A stretch of DNA of 64,000 nt from Endozoicomonas elysicola (GTDB lineage: Bacteria; Pseudomonadota; Gammaproteobacteria; Pseudomonadales; Endozoicomonadaceae): positions 959,400 through 1,023,399 of the forward strand of contig NZ_JOJP01000001.1 of the NCBI RefSeq assembly GCF_000710775.1, given 5' to 3'. Under the pieces are notes generated by a model that ran no database searches, was not told where the DNA came from, and was given only the letters and a program-made list of their open reading frames with translations. Within the stretch, counting starts at the first letter, position 1, and every line of letters starts with the position of its first letter. Positions 18,440 through 27,325 of this stretch are shown here, piece after piece. A program made the position numbers and the translations under genes.

Positions 18440-19009
18440 TCAAATGGCACTTACTACAAGAGTAACTTCGTCTGTATAAGTACCAGTTGTTGAAACAACA
18501 TTTGAAAGTGTGACAGTTACATCAATTTTCTGGAAATCACCCCCAACAGCACAAACCTCATCAATTACGCCCCCAGTGTTATTAGGCTCGGTTCCTGAAG
18601 CGACGTTGAAGTTAATGGGGGAAGCTTGGTTATTAGCTAAATAATCAGTCCCCCACGTAGAGGATATTGAGCTTCCAGATTCTTTTACGGTAACTGTGTA
18701 GTCGGCGCCTTTTGTACCATTATCTTTCAATTGGAAGTCAGTGTTTGTAGTGTTTAACAAAAACTGCGCTCTAGCAGTACTACTAAATACACAAGCATTT
18801 ATTGTTTGAGAAGTTGCACCTGCTGAAGTAAATGGCAAGTCTCTCATGCCCCAGATAGCTACTTTTCCTGGGATGTTGAGGTTTATGTCAAATTTACCGG
18901 TAGAGGTTGTTTCTGTTAGATCACCATCTACTGCAGCCATCGCTCCAACAGAACCCAGCAAACCTGCAGAAACCGCCGTCGCCAGTGCCAGTGTTTTTAA
19001 TGTTTTCAT
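18440..19009 (-). CDS. Major pilin subunit of the alternate chaperone-usher pilus
   Basis: A 189-residue exported protein with a textbook signal peptide (MKTLKTLALATAVSAG...AMAA). The mature N-terminus TSTGKFDINLNIPGKVAIWG supplies the likely donor strand. The module then matches the C-terminal half of the seven large subunits: cysteines INACVFSST and DEVCAVGGD, the phrase AQFLLNTTNTDFQLKDNGTK, and the end GTYTDEVTLVVSAI. It is the shortest, simplest subunit, sits first in the minus-strand array upstream of the usher, and is followed by a hairpin. All of this fits a highly expressed structural pilin. A G-rich ribosome site lies about nine bases before the ATG. The sequence is not close to FimA or PapA. 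Confidence 0.82.
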   Translation of the reverse strand: MKTLKTLALATAVSAGLLGSVGAMAAVDGDLTETTSTGKFDINLNIPGKVAIWGMRDLPFTSAGATSQTINACVFSSTARAQFLLNTTNTDFQLKDNGTKGADYTVTVKESGSSISSTWGTDYLANNQASPINFNVASGTEPNNTGGVIDEVCAVGGDFQKIDVTVTLSNVVSTTGTYTDEVTLVVSAI

Positions 19010-19857
19010 TCTTTTGCCCCCATGCAGTGGTTAACTGCCGTTTGCCTGTGGTTACGTTCTTATCCGATGTCGTCTGGTTGGTGAATGGGGAAAAGGAAAC
19101 AGTTAAGGGTGAAGAGTGAATGGTGAGGAGCCTGTCGAAGCACAGTCTGCCCTGCTGCGGTGTCAGTAAATCGGTCTAAACAGTCGCTTTTACTCGTTGA
19201 ATAGCCCTGCTATTCGCCTCACAAAACCAACTGTTTATCCTCAATTTTCTGACCCCTCGCGACGGGCGCTATACTCCGACAGTCTCCTGTAGGGGCAGCC
19301 CCGCTTGTTACGCTTAACCATTCACTATTTACAGTTAACGATTCGTACTTTCCACAAATCCAGTCACAAACCTGTTCAAGTCAACACCGGATAATGGTTG
19401 TTTTGTGACCAAAGCCTTCTGCTGTATGACTTTCAGCCAGATTGTAAGCATTTGGTCAGCCATTATATTGAACCTTGATTCTTCAACATCTCGGAATAAT
19501 ACTCAAGCTTTTTGTGATATGCGTCACAATAAAAATTGCTGTCTTTCGGTTTTTGCGGATGTGATATGTATGAGCATTTATGTTTGGCCGAAAATGTCAG
19601 TTTTGTGCTCGCACAATGTCTATCAATACCTACCATTTGATGATGTTTCGCTATCGCTTTTTCACACCTGAAACTATTGCTTATTTCGATCCGGTGTTTG
19701 GATAAATGTATTATGCAGTGGTCACCTGAATGGTTTCTGAATGATCAACCGCTCCACGCTTTATTATCACTATTCCCTATCACAAAAATGTCATCGCTTT
19801 TTCTTGAACCACCAACGCCCATGATGACTTCGTTACCCTCTGCCGCGAAAGACAATG

Positions 19858-19915
19858 GCCACGGAGGCACGGAGAAAAGAAAAGCGTTTCCTTTGTGTCA
19901 CCGTGCCTCCGTGGC
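19858..19915. repeat. Perfect 15-bp inverted repeat, CACGGAG type
   Basis: GCCACGGAGGCACGG (19858-19872) is exactly complementary to CCGTGCCTCCGTGGC (19901-19915), with an A/T-rich loop of 28 bases. This type of palindrome recurs in the same spacer in variant form and looks like a dispersed element. Confidence 0.75.
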
Positions 19916-20255
19916 GAAATCTTTCATGCCCGAGGGTGACTAATCATCGTCATGAGCCTATGAGGTCATTTTCTTTCACGACAAAGCGTGCAATGCTCGC
20001 AACGTGTTTTGGTTATTGGTTTGCTGTGACCAGGTACAGACGTGGAAACTATTTTCTTGTTTTTGGTTTTCACTGGAGCCTGACAACAACAGCATAAAAA
20101 ACGCTGTGTACTTTGGGTTCTTTGTGGTTAAAACACTGATTAACCGTTGACTCCCCATAAATAGCCACTGGCTCCATCCGGCTTGCAGGCCAGATTCATA
20201 AACTATTCTTAAAAGACACCTCTTTGTATGACTTCCCGATTTGAGGCTTTTGACA

Positions 20256-20381
20256 ATGGATCTGTCTCCTTACGACCATAACCGCAATGACAGTAAACTG
20301 TTCCGCTACGGCTGCGGCGGTAATCTTCTCGCCTTGTTTTTGACGCTGGTGATGATTTTCGGCTTTACCCAGGCTGGCTGA
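20256..20381 (+). CDS. Possible 41-residue membrane protein
   Basis: The frame reads MDLSPYDHNRNDSKLFRYG and then a hydrophobic segment of about 20 residues (NLLALFLTLVMIFGF) before TQAG and stop. TTGAGG ends nine bases upstream of the ATG. The N-terminal half is polar and the C-terminal half would span a membrane, a common layout for bacterial small membrane proteins. Codon use looks normal. It is not recognised, and it lies between repeat elements, so chance cannot be excluded. Confidence 0.4.
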   Translation: MDLSPYDHNRNDSKLFRYGCGGNLLALFLTLVMIFGFTQAG

Positions 20382-20385
20382 TATT

Positions 20386-20534
20386 ACAAGCCTTTGAACC
20401 ACAGAGATCACGAAGATCACAGAGAAAAGAATTTGCAGGCTTTTCTCCGAAAGCTGGAGCTTCACCCCTATTCTCATTCACGCAAGAAAGAAAAAACTTT
20501 GTGTGCTCTGTGATCTTTGTGGTTCAAAGCTTGT
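20386..20534. repeat. Palindromic element with CACAGAG arms
   Basis: The left arm (ACAAGCCTTTGAACCACAGA...AAGATCACAGAG, 20386-20424) and right arm (about 20506-20534) are inverted copies. They differ by one base and a nine-base insertion in the left arm. The element is about 150 bp with a non-coding centre. Related pieces occur at 18131-18230, 20100-20130 and 44876-44906. Confidence 0.7.
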
Positions 20535-20601
20535 GATCTCTGTAGTTCCACCCCCTCCAGATGCTCTATGATTGACGCTCTGTCATCTGTTGGATCTGCC
20601 C

Positions 20602-21066
20602 ATGCTTGATGTTGTTCTCTACCAGCCGGAAATCCCACCCAATACGGGCAATATCATTCGCCTCTGTGCCAATACCGGCTTTCGTCTGCACCTGATAGAA
20701 CCCCTGGGCTTTGAGCTGGACGATCAGCGGCTGAAGCGGGCCGGGCTGGATTACCATGAGTTTGCCGAGCTGCAAATTCATTCAGATTATCAGCGCTTTG
20801 TTGAGACGGTTAAGCCTGGACGGGTGCTGGCACTGAGCACCAAGGGCACCAGCAACTACAGCTGCTGCGAGTTTCGTGAAGGTGATGCCTTGATGTTTGG
20901 CCCGGAGACTCGTGGTTTGCCTGCGGACATTCTGGAATCGCTGCCAAAAGACCAAGTGCTGAGATTACCCATGCTCCCGGACAGCCGGAGCCTGAATTTG
21001 TCGAATACCGTGGCGGTGATGGTTTATGAAGCCTGGCGGCAGATGGGGTTTGTTGGAGGACGTTAG
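20602..21066 (+). CDS. trmL: tRNA (cytidine(34)-2'-O)-methyltransferase TrmL
   Basis: SPOUT-family enzyme that methylates the wobble ribose of tRNA-Leu isoacceptors. The 154-residue length and whole sequence match the family: [20 protein letters not shown] at the start, [10 protein letters not shown] (SAM-binding knot), and [22 protein letters not shown] near the end. The ATG at 20602 matches the family start; the frame is open ten codons further upstream. It is cytoplasmic. It converges with secB. In Pseudomonas the same gene follows ntrBC directly. Confidence 0.96.
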   Translation: MLDVVLYQPEIPPNTGNIIRLCANTGFRLHLIEPLGFELDDQRLKRAGLDYHEFAELQIHSDYQRFVETVKPGRVLALSTKGTSNYSCCEFREGDALMFGPETRGLPADILESLPKDQVLRLPMLPDSRSLNLSNTVAVMVYEAWRQMGFVGGR

Positions 21067-21077
21067 ATTTTTAGATC

Positions 21078-21157
21078 GTTTCCCGTTTCCCGTTTCCCGT
21101 TTCCCGCAACAGCACAGGTGGTCTGGCTTTTTCGGGCATCGGTCAGCGGGAAACGGG
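21078..21157. repeat. Four GTTTCCC repeats and an inverted copy
   Basis: GTTTCCC occurs four times in a row at 21078-21105. The complementary GCGGGAAACGGG lies at 21146-21157. The two can pair to form a hairpin in the gap between convergent trmL and secB, so it may end transcription from both sides. Confidence 0.7.
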
Positions 21158-21166
21158 TCGCGTTTA

Positions 21167-21643
21167 TCAGTTAACGGCTTCTGGCTGCTGCTGAGCGGAT
21201 TGCTGTTCGCGAGCCTGCATGTACAGCGCGTCGAAGTTCACTGGCGCCAGCATCAGCGGAGGGAAGCTGCCGCGCAGTACCAGGTTGTCAATCGCTTCGC
21301 GGGCGTATGGGAACAGGATGTTCGGGCAGAAAGCACCCAGGGTACGGTGCAGTTCTTCTTCGTCCAGACCTTTGGCCAGGAAGACACCTGCCTGATGTAC
21401 TTCAGTGACGAAAGCGGTCTCTTTGCTGCCTTCAGGACCGTTTTCCACAGTTACTGTCAGAGACAGAACCACTTCGTACAGGCCTTCTTCCAGCGGACGG
21501 TTGCTGGTGCTCAGGTCCAGTTTGACTTCTGGCTGCCACTGCTTCTGAAAGATCTCAGGTGCCTTTGGTGATTCAAAGGAGATATCTTTCATGTAGATTC
21601 GCTGCAACGCAAACTGCGGTGCTTGCTGCTGATTATCAGCCAT
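21167..21643 (-). CDS. secB: Protein-export chaperone SecB
   Basis: Cytosolic tetrameric chaperone that keeps preproteins unfolded and hands them to SecA. Family signatures are visible: [16 protein letters not shown] at the N-terminus, [16 protein letters not shown], and [20 protein letters not shown] followed by [15 protein letters not shown]. The start is ATG at 21643 (MADNQQQ), with AAGGA seven bases upstream. The ATG two codons earlier is too close to that site. It lies downstream of the yibN-like gene. The glutaredoxin gene grxC, usually between these two, is missing. Confidence 0.97.
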   Translation of the reverse strand: MADNQQQAPQFALQRIYMKDISFESPKAPEIFQKQWQPEVKLDLSTSNRPLEEGLYEVVLSLTVTVENGPEGSKETAFVTEVHQAGVFLAKGLDEEELHRTLGAFCPNILFPYAREAIDNLVLRGSFPPLMLAPVNFDALYMQAREQQSAQQQPEAVN

Positions 21644-21728
21644 TGTCATTTCCTTACTTTTGATGGTCTAAGCGATAAAAGCGAATAACGCATTTTGGTA
21701 ACGATCGTACAGATTGTCCAGCCAGAGC

Positions 21729-22145
21729 CTATTTCTTGACCACTGGCAGGCTGTCAGACGTCCAGGTAGACATTCCACCCTGCAGTCTGACCACGTTGGC
21801 AAAACCTTCAGTTTTCAGGGTTTTTCCGACACTGCCACTGTGCTGACCCATGGCGTCGACCACAATGATGGTCTTTTCACGGTATTTTTCCAGTTCACCA
21901 GCACGTTCCTTCATTTTTGCATAAGGAATGTTGATGGCATTCACGATATGACCTTTGGAAAAGTCTGCCTTTTCCCGAACATCGATCACCACGCCCTGGT
22001 CCTGGTTGACCATCTGGGTAAGCTGGGCGGTGGAAACACTCTGCCCACCCTTACGCATTTCAGTGAAGGCCAGTGCGCTGGCCAGCGCCACCAGTGCACC
22101 AACGTGCAGGGGGTGGTTTATTACAAACTCTATGAATTGTTCCAT
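21729..22145 (-). CDS. Membrane-anchored rhodanese-like protein (YibN type), no active-site Cys
   Basis: 138 residues. An N-terminal membrane helix (about residues 10-28) precedes a rhodanese fold: VVIDVREKADFSKGHIVNAI, then IIVVDAMGQHSG, then LQGGMSTW. Rhodaneses use a Cys after the central strand. Here the loop at residues 97-104 is DAMGQHSG with no Cys, so sulfurtransferase activity is doubtful. E. coli YibN also has an atypical loop. It faces the cytoplasm. It is 85 bases upstream of secB on the same strand and probably co-transcribed. Confidence 0.88.
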   Translation of the reverse strand: MEQFIEFVINHPLHVGALVALASALAFTEMRKGGQSVSTAQLTQMVNQDQGVVIDVREKADFSKGHIVNAINIPYAKMKERAGELEKYREKTIIVVDAMGQHSGSVGKTLKTEGFANVVRLQGGMSTWTSDSLPVVKK

Positions 22146-22591
22146 GCGGACAAGCTGTCAATCTATAAATTGAAAGGAGGCAAGTATACTTATCCCACTT
22201 CAGGAAAGTAAGGGATGAAGCTTCTGAAAGATGATATGGCTGAATGTTTGTTGTGTGCGAGCGTACAAAAACGTCAAAAGAACCTAAAATAATCCTATAA
22301 AGGCTGAGTAACCGGAAAAGCTCAGCAAATTGCAGAGATTTCCACAGGGTATCGCCTGTTGACGCCTTCTTGTGTGATAGTTTGCGCGGCTCAAAGAACA
22401 GCAGGCAATTCACTGGAAACCGGCTGTAAAGCAGGTAGAATGCGAACCATTCTACTCACAGCGAGGTTGGTTCAAGAGGTCGTTTGCGCAGGCTGTATAA
22501 GAAAAAGCATGTTTTTCTCAGCCCTATTATCGGACAAGCTCCCAGGCGCAACCTTTTCATCTTCCTCCATGTTCGCCAAGGTTAAGAGCCC
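22146..22591. other. Divergent intergenic region, yibN-like / gpmI
   Basis: 446 bases between divergent genes, which should hold both promoters. A short AGAAAAA/TTTTTCT palindrome lies near 22500-22518. No convincing ORF, repeat family or operator was found. Confidence 0.5.
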
Positions 22592-24124
22592 ATGACTGAT
22601 AAGCGCACACCTACCGCCCTGATCATCCTTGATGGTTATGGTTATCGTGAAGAAAAAGACAGCAACGCCATTCTGGCCGCCAAAACACCCGTAATGGATC
22701 GTCTCTGGAAAGAGAATCCACACAGCTTCGTTTCCGGCTCGGGAATGGATGTTGGTCTGCCGGATGGTCAGATGGGTAACAGTGAAGTTGGCCATATGAA
22801 CCTGGGTGCCGGTCGAGTTGTGTACCAGGAACTGACCCGCATCACCAAAGCGATCAAAGATGGTGACTTCTACGAAAACGAAGTCATTACCGGCGTTGTG
22901 GATAAAGCCATCAAGGCCAGTAAAGCCGTTCATATCATGGGTCTGGTTTCTCCAGGCGGTGTCCACAGCCATGAAGACCATATTCATGCCATGGTAGAAC
23001 TGGCTGCCCGTCGTGGCGCCAAAGAAGTGTACGTTCACGCCTTTCTGGATGGTCGTGATACCCCTCCTCGCAGCGCTGAATCTTCCCTGGAAAAACTGGA
23101 TGCCCTGCTGAAAGAGAAAGGCATTGGCCGCGTTGCCAGTCTGATTGGTCGTTATTACGCCATGGACCGCGATAACCGCTGGGATCGTGTGCAGCAGGCT
23201 TATGATCTGATTACCGATGGCAAGGCTGAGTTCTCGGCTGCCAATGCTGTAGAAGGCTTGAAGGCTGCTTATGAACGTGACGAAAACGATGAGTTTGTAA
23301 AAGCGACCATAACCGGTGATCAGGCGGCTCGTCTGAATGATGGCGATGCACTGGTCTTTATGAACTTCCGTGCTGACCGAGCCCGCGAAATTACCCGTGC
23401 GTTTGTCGACCACGACTTTGATGGCTTTGCACGCAGCCGTGTCGCTGACCTGGCCGGCTTCGTGATGTTGACTCAGTACTCTGCCGATATTCATGCGCCT
23501 TGTGCATTCCCGCCAAGCGAGCTGGTGAACACACTGGGTGAATACATGGAGAAAATGGGTAAAACCCAGCTCCGTATTGCTGAAACCGAGAAGTATGCTC
23601 ACGTAACCTTCTTCTTCAGTGGCGGCCGTGAAGAGCCGTTTGAAGGAGAAAAGCGTGTTCTGGTCGCCTCTCCAAAAGTGGCAACCTACGACCTGCAGCC
23701 AGAAATGAGTGCGCCTGAAGTCACGGATCGTTTGGTTCAGGAGATTCGCAGCGGCGAGCATGACCTGATCATCTGTAACTACGCAAACTGCGATATGGTT
23801 GGCCACACCGGTGACTTTGATGCTGCAGTCAAGGCTGTTCAGGCAGTAGACGAAAGTATTGGCCGTGTTGTTGCTGCCCTGGATGAAGTGGGTGGCCAGT
23901 GCCTGATCACGGCTGACCACGGTAATGCTGAGCAGATGGAAGATCCGAGCACTGGTCAGGCGCACACAGCGCACACCTGTGAACTGGTTCCCCTGATTTA
24001 TGCTGGCCCTCAGGCCCTTCAGCTGAAGGATGGTATCCTGTCTGATCTGGCTCCAACCCTGCTGGACCTGATGAGTGTTGAACAGCCTGCTGAGATGTCT
24101 GGAAAGTCTCTGCTGGTCAAGTAA
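22592..24124 (+). CDS. gpmI: 2,3-bisphosphoglycerate-independent phosphoglycerate mutase
   Basis: Glycolytic enzyme interconverting 3- and 2-phosphoglycerate through a phosphoserine and two manganese ions. 510 residues, normal for the family. Visible: [11 protein letters not shown] with metal ligand Asp14, the nucleophile Ser64 in [50 protein letters not shown], the ligand-rich [12 protein letters not shown], and ITADHGNAE. It is cytoplasmic. In Pseudomonas and E. coli envC follows directly; here about 12 kb of other genes separate them. Confidence 0.98.
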   Translation: MTDKRTPTALIILDGYGYREEKDSNAILAAKTPVMDRLWKENPHSFVSGSGMDVGLPDGQMGNSEVGHMNLGAGRVVYQELTRITKAIKDGDFYENEVITGVVDKAIKASKAVHIMGLVSPGGVHSHEDHIHAMVELAARRGAKEVYVHAFLDGRDTPPRSAESSLEKLDALLKEKGIGRVASLIGRYYAMDRDNRWDRVQQAYDLITDGKAEFSAANAVEGLKAAYERDENDEFVKATITGDQAARLNDGDALVFMNFRADRAREITRAFVDHDFDGFARSRVADLAGFVMLTQYSADIHAPCAFPPSELVNTLGEYMEKMGKTQLRIAETEKYAHVTFFFSGGREEPFEGEKRVLVASPKVATYDLQPEMSAPEVTDRLVQEIRSGEHDLIICNYANCDMVGHTGDFDAAVKAVQAVDESIGRVVAALDEVGGQCLITADHGNAEQMEDPSTGQAHTAHTCELVPLIYAGPQALQLKDGILSDLAPTLLDLMSVEQPAEMSGKSLLVK

Positions 24125-24144
24125 GTTCTTCTCTATCTCCTCAG

Positions 24145-24178
24145 TTGTGGATAAGTGCGGTTTTACACTTATCCACAA
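24145..24178. terminator. Long hairpin after gpmI
   Basis: A perfect 13-base inverted repeat, TTGTGGATAAGTG with CACTTATCCACAA, has an eight-base loop and begins 21 bases after the gpmI stop. It lies between convergent genes. It has no T tail, so it may be a two-way terminator or an mRNA end structure. A direct repeat of GGTGTTTAATTAAAA (period 17) follows at 24186-24217. Confidence 0.6.
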
Positions 24179-24232
24179 CGCCCCAGGTGTTTAATTAAAA
24201 AAGGTGTTTAATTAAAAAGATACCTTTCTTTA

Positions 24233-25726
24233 TCAACTTTCTTCTTCATCGAATACATCTTCCATTTCTGGACGGGATCCTGGTTTTCCTGCTTGCTCAA
24301 TATCCGATTGATTCCCTGATGCTGCTGACGTTTGCTCCAGGGTTTCTGTTCCAGAATCGGTACCTGTGATTATCGTTGGTGAATTGCTTCTGGGGCTATT
24401 TGAAGCTTCAGGTGTGCGGGCAGAATCAGAAGTGGGTGTATGAGGTTCCACTCTTTTCAGAAAGTTGTTCTGCTTCAGATAAGCCAGCATTTGTATATTG
24501 GGGACATTATCTGGGTGTTTCAGGAGTGACTTCAGGAAAAACAGGCCTTGTTCTTCCGGCGCTTTTTTTGAGAGTTCTTTAAAATCCACTCCTTGTAGAT
24601 GATCCTGTTTTTTGGCTATTGCATTCAATATTGTATCAACGTCGCTCTTGCGGCTAGTCCACTGCTCAATCAGATGTTTCTGATCAAAACATTGCAGTGG
24701 GTTTTCTCCCCGGATAACCATCAACTCTTTTATTTCTTTAAAGGCTGGATTAGTTGTCGGTACCATATGGAGAAGCCTTTCAATACCTGTAGGGCCTGAT
24801 CGAGCACCTTGCGATTGTCCCGCTGCCCCCATCAAGTTTGAAATGGTTGTCCCCATCATCAGCGGAGCTACCAGGTTACCAAATAAATGTCCAAGGCCTC
24901 CTGAGCCTGCCATGGGACCATTGCCATTGTGGCATGGGGCATGATTGTCTGTTGTTGGTGGAAAGCTGATTCTGCATCCTTCATCAACAAAGGAAAGAGT
25001 TGGTCGATTTGGGGTTGACTGAGTATGAGTGTCTCCTGTTTGTTGCTGCTGAGGCTGAGGCTGAGGCTGAGTGCGAGGTTCAACGAACTGTTGCATAGGT
25101 ATTTGTGTTGGAATAAAAGCTTGTTGTTGAGAGCTTGGAAAATTACCAGCGGGTTGTTGAAACATGTTTGAATTTGCAGGGGCGAAAGCTTGGGATGGAT
25201 GGGGGGGATAGGAAGGAGGAGGAAAAGGAAGACCGCCTTGAGATGGCATGAAAGGCTGGTGATGAATGGATGGTCTTGGCGGGTTATCTAAGGGCATGCT
25301 GTGGACATGAGGCTGTTCTGGTCTGATGGAGTTTTGGCGTGGGAGTAAAGCCAGAAATTGGCTTAAGTTATCAGATACAAATTCACTTGGAATATTAATA
25401 TTGATGTTTACACCAGTCTCTGAAGAATTGTGCTCAGTTACTCTGATTCGAGGTGAAGTTACTTGCAGAATTTCTGCCGCTCTATTGATAATTCTTTGGC
25501 TTGCATTATTGCGTTCTTCAGGGGTTAAACGGAGGTTGTCTAGTTGATGTCTGATTGACCATATACATTGTCTGCTGGATCCCTCGATACAGTCTAGCTG
25601 CTCTGCTGTGTAGGGGCCAAAAGATGCCGACGTTCTCTCTGGTCCTGTGGGAGGTAAGCTAGGCTCTCCATAAGTGCTGGGCATTGAAAGGGGTGGTTGG
25701 GAGTTTTGGAGTTGAGGAGAGGACAT
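24233..25726 (-). CDS. Proline/glutamine-rich hypothetical protein
   Basis: 497 residues, no signal peptide and no recognised domain. Residues 1-40 are Ser/Pro-rich. Residues about 40-130 look folded, with helix then strands (IRVTEHNSSETGVNININIP). Residues about 130-235 are low-complexity Pro/Gln, including PQPQPQQQQ from a GAGGCT-type hexamer repeat in the DNA. A short Gly/Met stretch and a helical block follow (about 325-425: FKEIKELMVIRGENPLQCF, FFLKSLLKHPDNVPNIQML). The tail is Ser/Thr/Glu-rich and ends DVFDEEES. AAGGA is ten bases before the ATG. Disordered regions around a small helical core are common in secreted effectors; that reading is inference. Confidence 0.7.
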   Translation of the reverse strand: MSSPQLQNSQPPLSMPSTYGEPSLPPTGPERTSASFGPYTAEQLDCIEGSSRQCIWSIRHQLDNLRLTPEERNNASQRIINRAAEILQVTSPRIRVTEHNSSETGVNININIPSEFVSDNLSQFLALLPRQNSIRPEQPHVHSMPLDNPPRPSIHHQPFMPSQGGLPFPPPSYPPHPSQAFAPANSNMFQQPAGNFPSSQQQAFIPTQIPMQQFVEPRTQPQPQPQQQQTGDTHTQSTPNRPTLSFVDEGCRISFPPTTDNHAPCHNGNGPMAGSGGLGHLFGNLVAPLMMGTTISNLMGAAGQSQGARSGPTGIERLLHMVPTTNPAFKEIKELMVIRGENPLQCFDQKHLIEQWTSRKSDVDTILNAIAKKQDHLQGVDFKELSKKAPEEQGLFFLKSLLKHPDNVPNIQMLAYLKQNNFLKRVEPHTPTSDSARTPEASNSPRSNSPTIITGTDSGTETLEQTSAASGNQSDIEQAGKPGSRPEMEDVFDEEES

Positions 25727-26145
25727 TGAGTAATATTCCTTAAATTAACTTTGAAGAAAAAACAGTTCATGACTCTGTTTTAACGATTCATGATAGATGA
25801 ATATTGGTTATTTAATTTGTAAAATTGAAAAAGGTTTTTTAATCGATAATAATTTTTAATCTATTTTGAATTAGTAAACGAAATAAGATGCTGTTTGATA
25901 TGTCAAGAATTTACTATTGATCATCTTGATTTTAGATTTTGTTGTGTAATTATTTATGCATCCTGTTTCTTTGCTTAGAAGAAAAATATCAAAGAATCCC
26001 TTAGGTAATAAATGCTGTGTTTGGATTAATGACAGACGGCTGTTGATGCATAGTTAATACTCATACGTATCTAGATGATGTTATATGTATGTTTATATGC
26101 AGAAATGCATATTCTAGTCCCATTTTATTGATAACGGATTTATTA

Positions 26146-26180
26146 TCTGAAGATAAACGATGTGTACGCTTATCTTCAGA
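26146..26180 (-). terminator. Hairpin downstream of proline-rich gene; gap 25727-26248
   Basis: TCTGAAGATAA pairs with TTATCTTCAGA (11 bases) across 13 bases, about 70 bases past the stop at 26249. It is a likely terminator. The rest of the 522-base gap 25727-26248 is AT-rich, carries the promoter side of the gene at 24233, and shows nothing else. Confidence 0.45.
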
Positions 26181-26248
26181 AGTTGTAGTTATTGGATAAT
26201 ACAAGTTTAACGCAACACTGTTTACTTGCACGCTACCTTGGCTCGCTT

Positions 26249-26809
26249 TTACCTGCCCGATGAAGGAAAAGTGTTTTGTGGAGCTGGAATAAAGTGAGTG
26301 CTGGCGTACGTTGTTACAACTTGCCCTTGTCCTTGCTGTCCTAGTGGTGGTGTGCTTGTGGGCGTCCATGGCGGAGATGGAAGCGGAGCCAATGTATTGA
26401 ACTGCGGATTAGGAACCACAGGGAAAGAAGCATAACAGTATGTGTGTACTGGTGTCGGTAATTGTTGATAGAAATCGGCATAATATTGCTTTGCCTCTTC
26501 TGGGGTGAGATCAACCTGGACAGTTTCTTGGCAAACCGTTTTTGTGTGTGTTACACGAACGTTTCCTGGCTGGCTGGTTGGCACTGCCTGAAAAGCCCTC
26601 TGCTCAATTGACGGGAATGAATTTGATCCACCATACTCACCTGTAGCAGGTGTTACAGGTATATAGTTACCATTCACGGGGTATCCGGTTATTCTTCCGG
26701 GCTGATTAGGATTGGCCACATGATTTGGTGATGCCTGATTTGAAGGTGGCGGTGTTTGAAAAGCATTTCCATAAATAGGGCTCGGAGCACCAATAATTTG
26801 GTTTGACAT
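26249..26809 (-). CDS. Proline-rich hypothetical protein
   Basis: 186 residues, about a sixth of them proline, with no signal peptide or membrane helix. Residues 1-80 are Pro/Asn/Gly-rich and likely disordered. Residues about 82-125 (VRVTHTKTVCQETVQVDLTP, then EEAKQYYADFYQQL) look structured, with a strand then a helix. The tail is again Pro/Thr/Gln-rich. It has no recognised domain. AAGG lies ten bases before the ATG. It lies next to the Pro/Gln-rich gene at 24233 on the same strand, and both have the same unusual composition, so they may belong to one functional set. It may be an effector or surface protein. Confidence 0.6.
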   Translation of the reverse strand: MSNQIIGAPSPIYGNAFQTPPPSNQASPNHVANPNQPGRITGYPVNGNYIPVTPATGEYGGSNSFPSIEQRAFQAVPTSQPGNVRVTHTKTVCQETVQVDLTPEEAKQYYADFYQQLPTPVHTYCYASFPVVPNPQFNTLAPLPSPPWTPTSTPPLGQQGQGQVVTTYASTHFIPAPQNTFPSSGR

Positions 26810-27325
26810 CTCAGATCTACCTTTGAATCTATTTTAGAGTAATTCCAATCTCGAAATTTTCACAAAATATCATAATAGATGATTATTGATTTTTAGCTTT
26901 TATTTTTGTTTTAAAAAGTACTGTTCTGCCATTATAAATAGTATTTGATGTTGATATATCGTACATGTTTTTTATTTTATGGGTAAGCGAGTTTGGAAAT
27001 TTTCTACATTTTGGAATGTTAAGATCTGTATATAGGAATTGGTCTGAGTTATTGTTTTTTTAAAAGTAATGGATTGTATTTGTTTTGAGCTTGAACAGGG
27101 TTTTGTCCAGGGTGTTCAATTTAAACGGTGTTATTGGTTCGATTTTTTTTGATGCTTGGTGGTAAATAAATAATTTTTATCAGTGGTTGGTTGGAATTAT
27201 ATTTATATAATAAAAACAGAAAGTTAGTTTGTTTTTGGTGGTTATAGGTAGGACTAAAGTATAATTTAAATCGTATTCATTATTTCATATCTTAGCGAAA
27301 ATTGGTCTGAATAGGAGTACAGGCT
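26810..27325. other. AT-rich divergent intergenic region
   Basis: 516 bases, strongly AT-rich with many T runs, between divergent genes at 26809 and 27326. It should carry promoters for both. No ORF, palindrome or known repeat was found. The composition is well below that of the housekeeping genes and suggests acquired DNA. Confidence 0.55.

Larger units (their letters stand above)
19010..20571. other. Long repeat-rich spacer between the pilus locus and trmL
   Basis: 1.56 kb with no convincing gene beyond one possible 41-codon ORF. It must hold the pilin promoter near its left end. The middle (19400-19800) is AT-rich with no pattern found. The right half contains palindromic CACGGAG/CACAGAG-type repeats listed separately. 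Short frames in it give low-quality proteins rich in Cys and Ser and are not supported. Confidence 0.6.

Noticed and set aside
19405-19671. 88-codon plus-strand frame in the repeat-rich spacer
   Set aside because: Cys-rich, no ribosome site, no domain; probably chance in AT-rich DNA.
22472-24178. 568-codon open frame on the minus strand
   Set aside because: It runs antisense through gpmI, which matches its family from end to end. The antisense protein is rich in Thr, His and Gln without domain signals.
26061-26369. 102-codon minus-strand frame overlapping the proline-rich gene end
   Set aside because: Out of frame with the proline-rich gene, Thr/Ser/His-rich without pattern, and it runs through the terminator hairpin.
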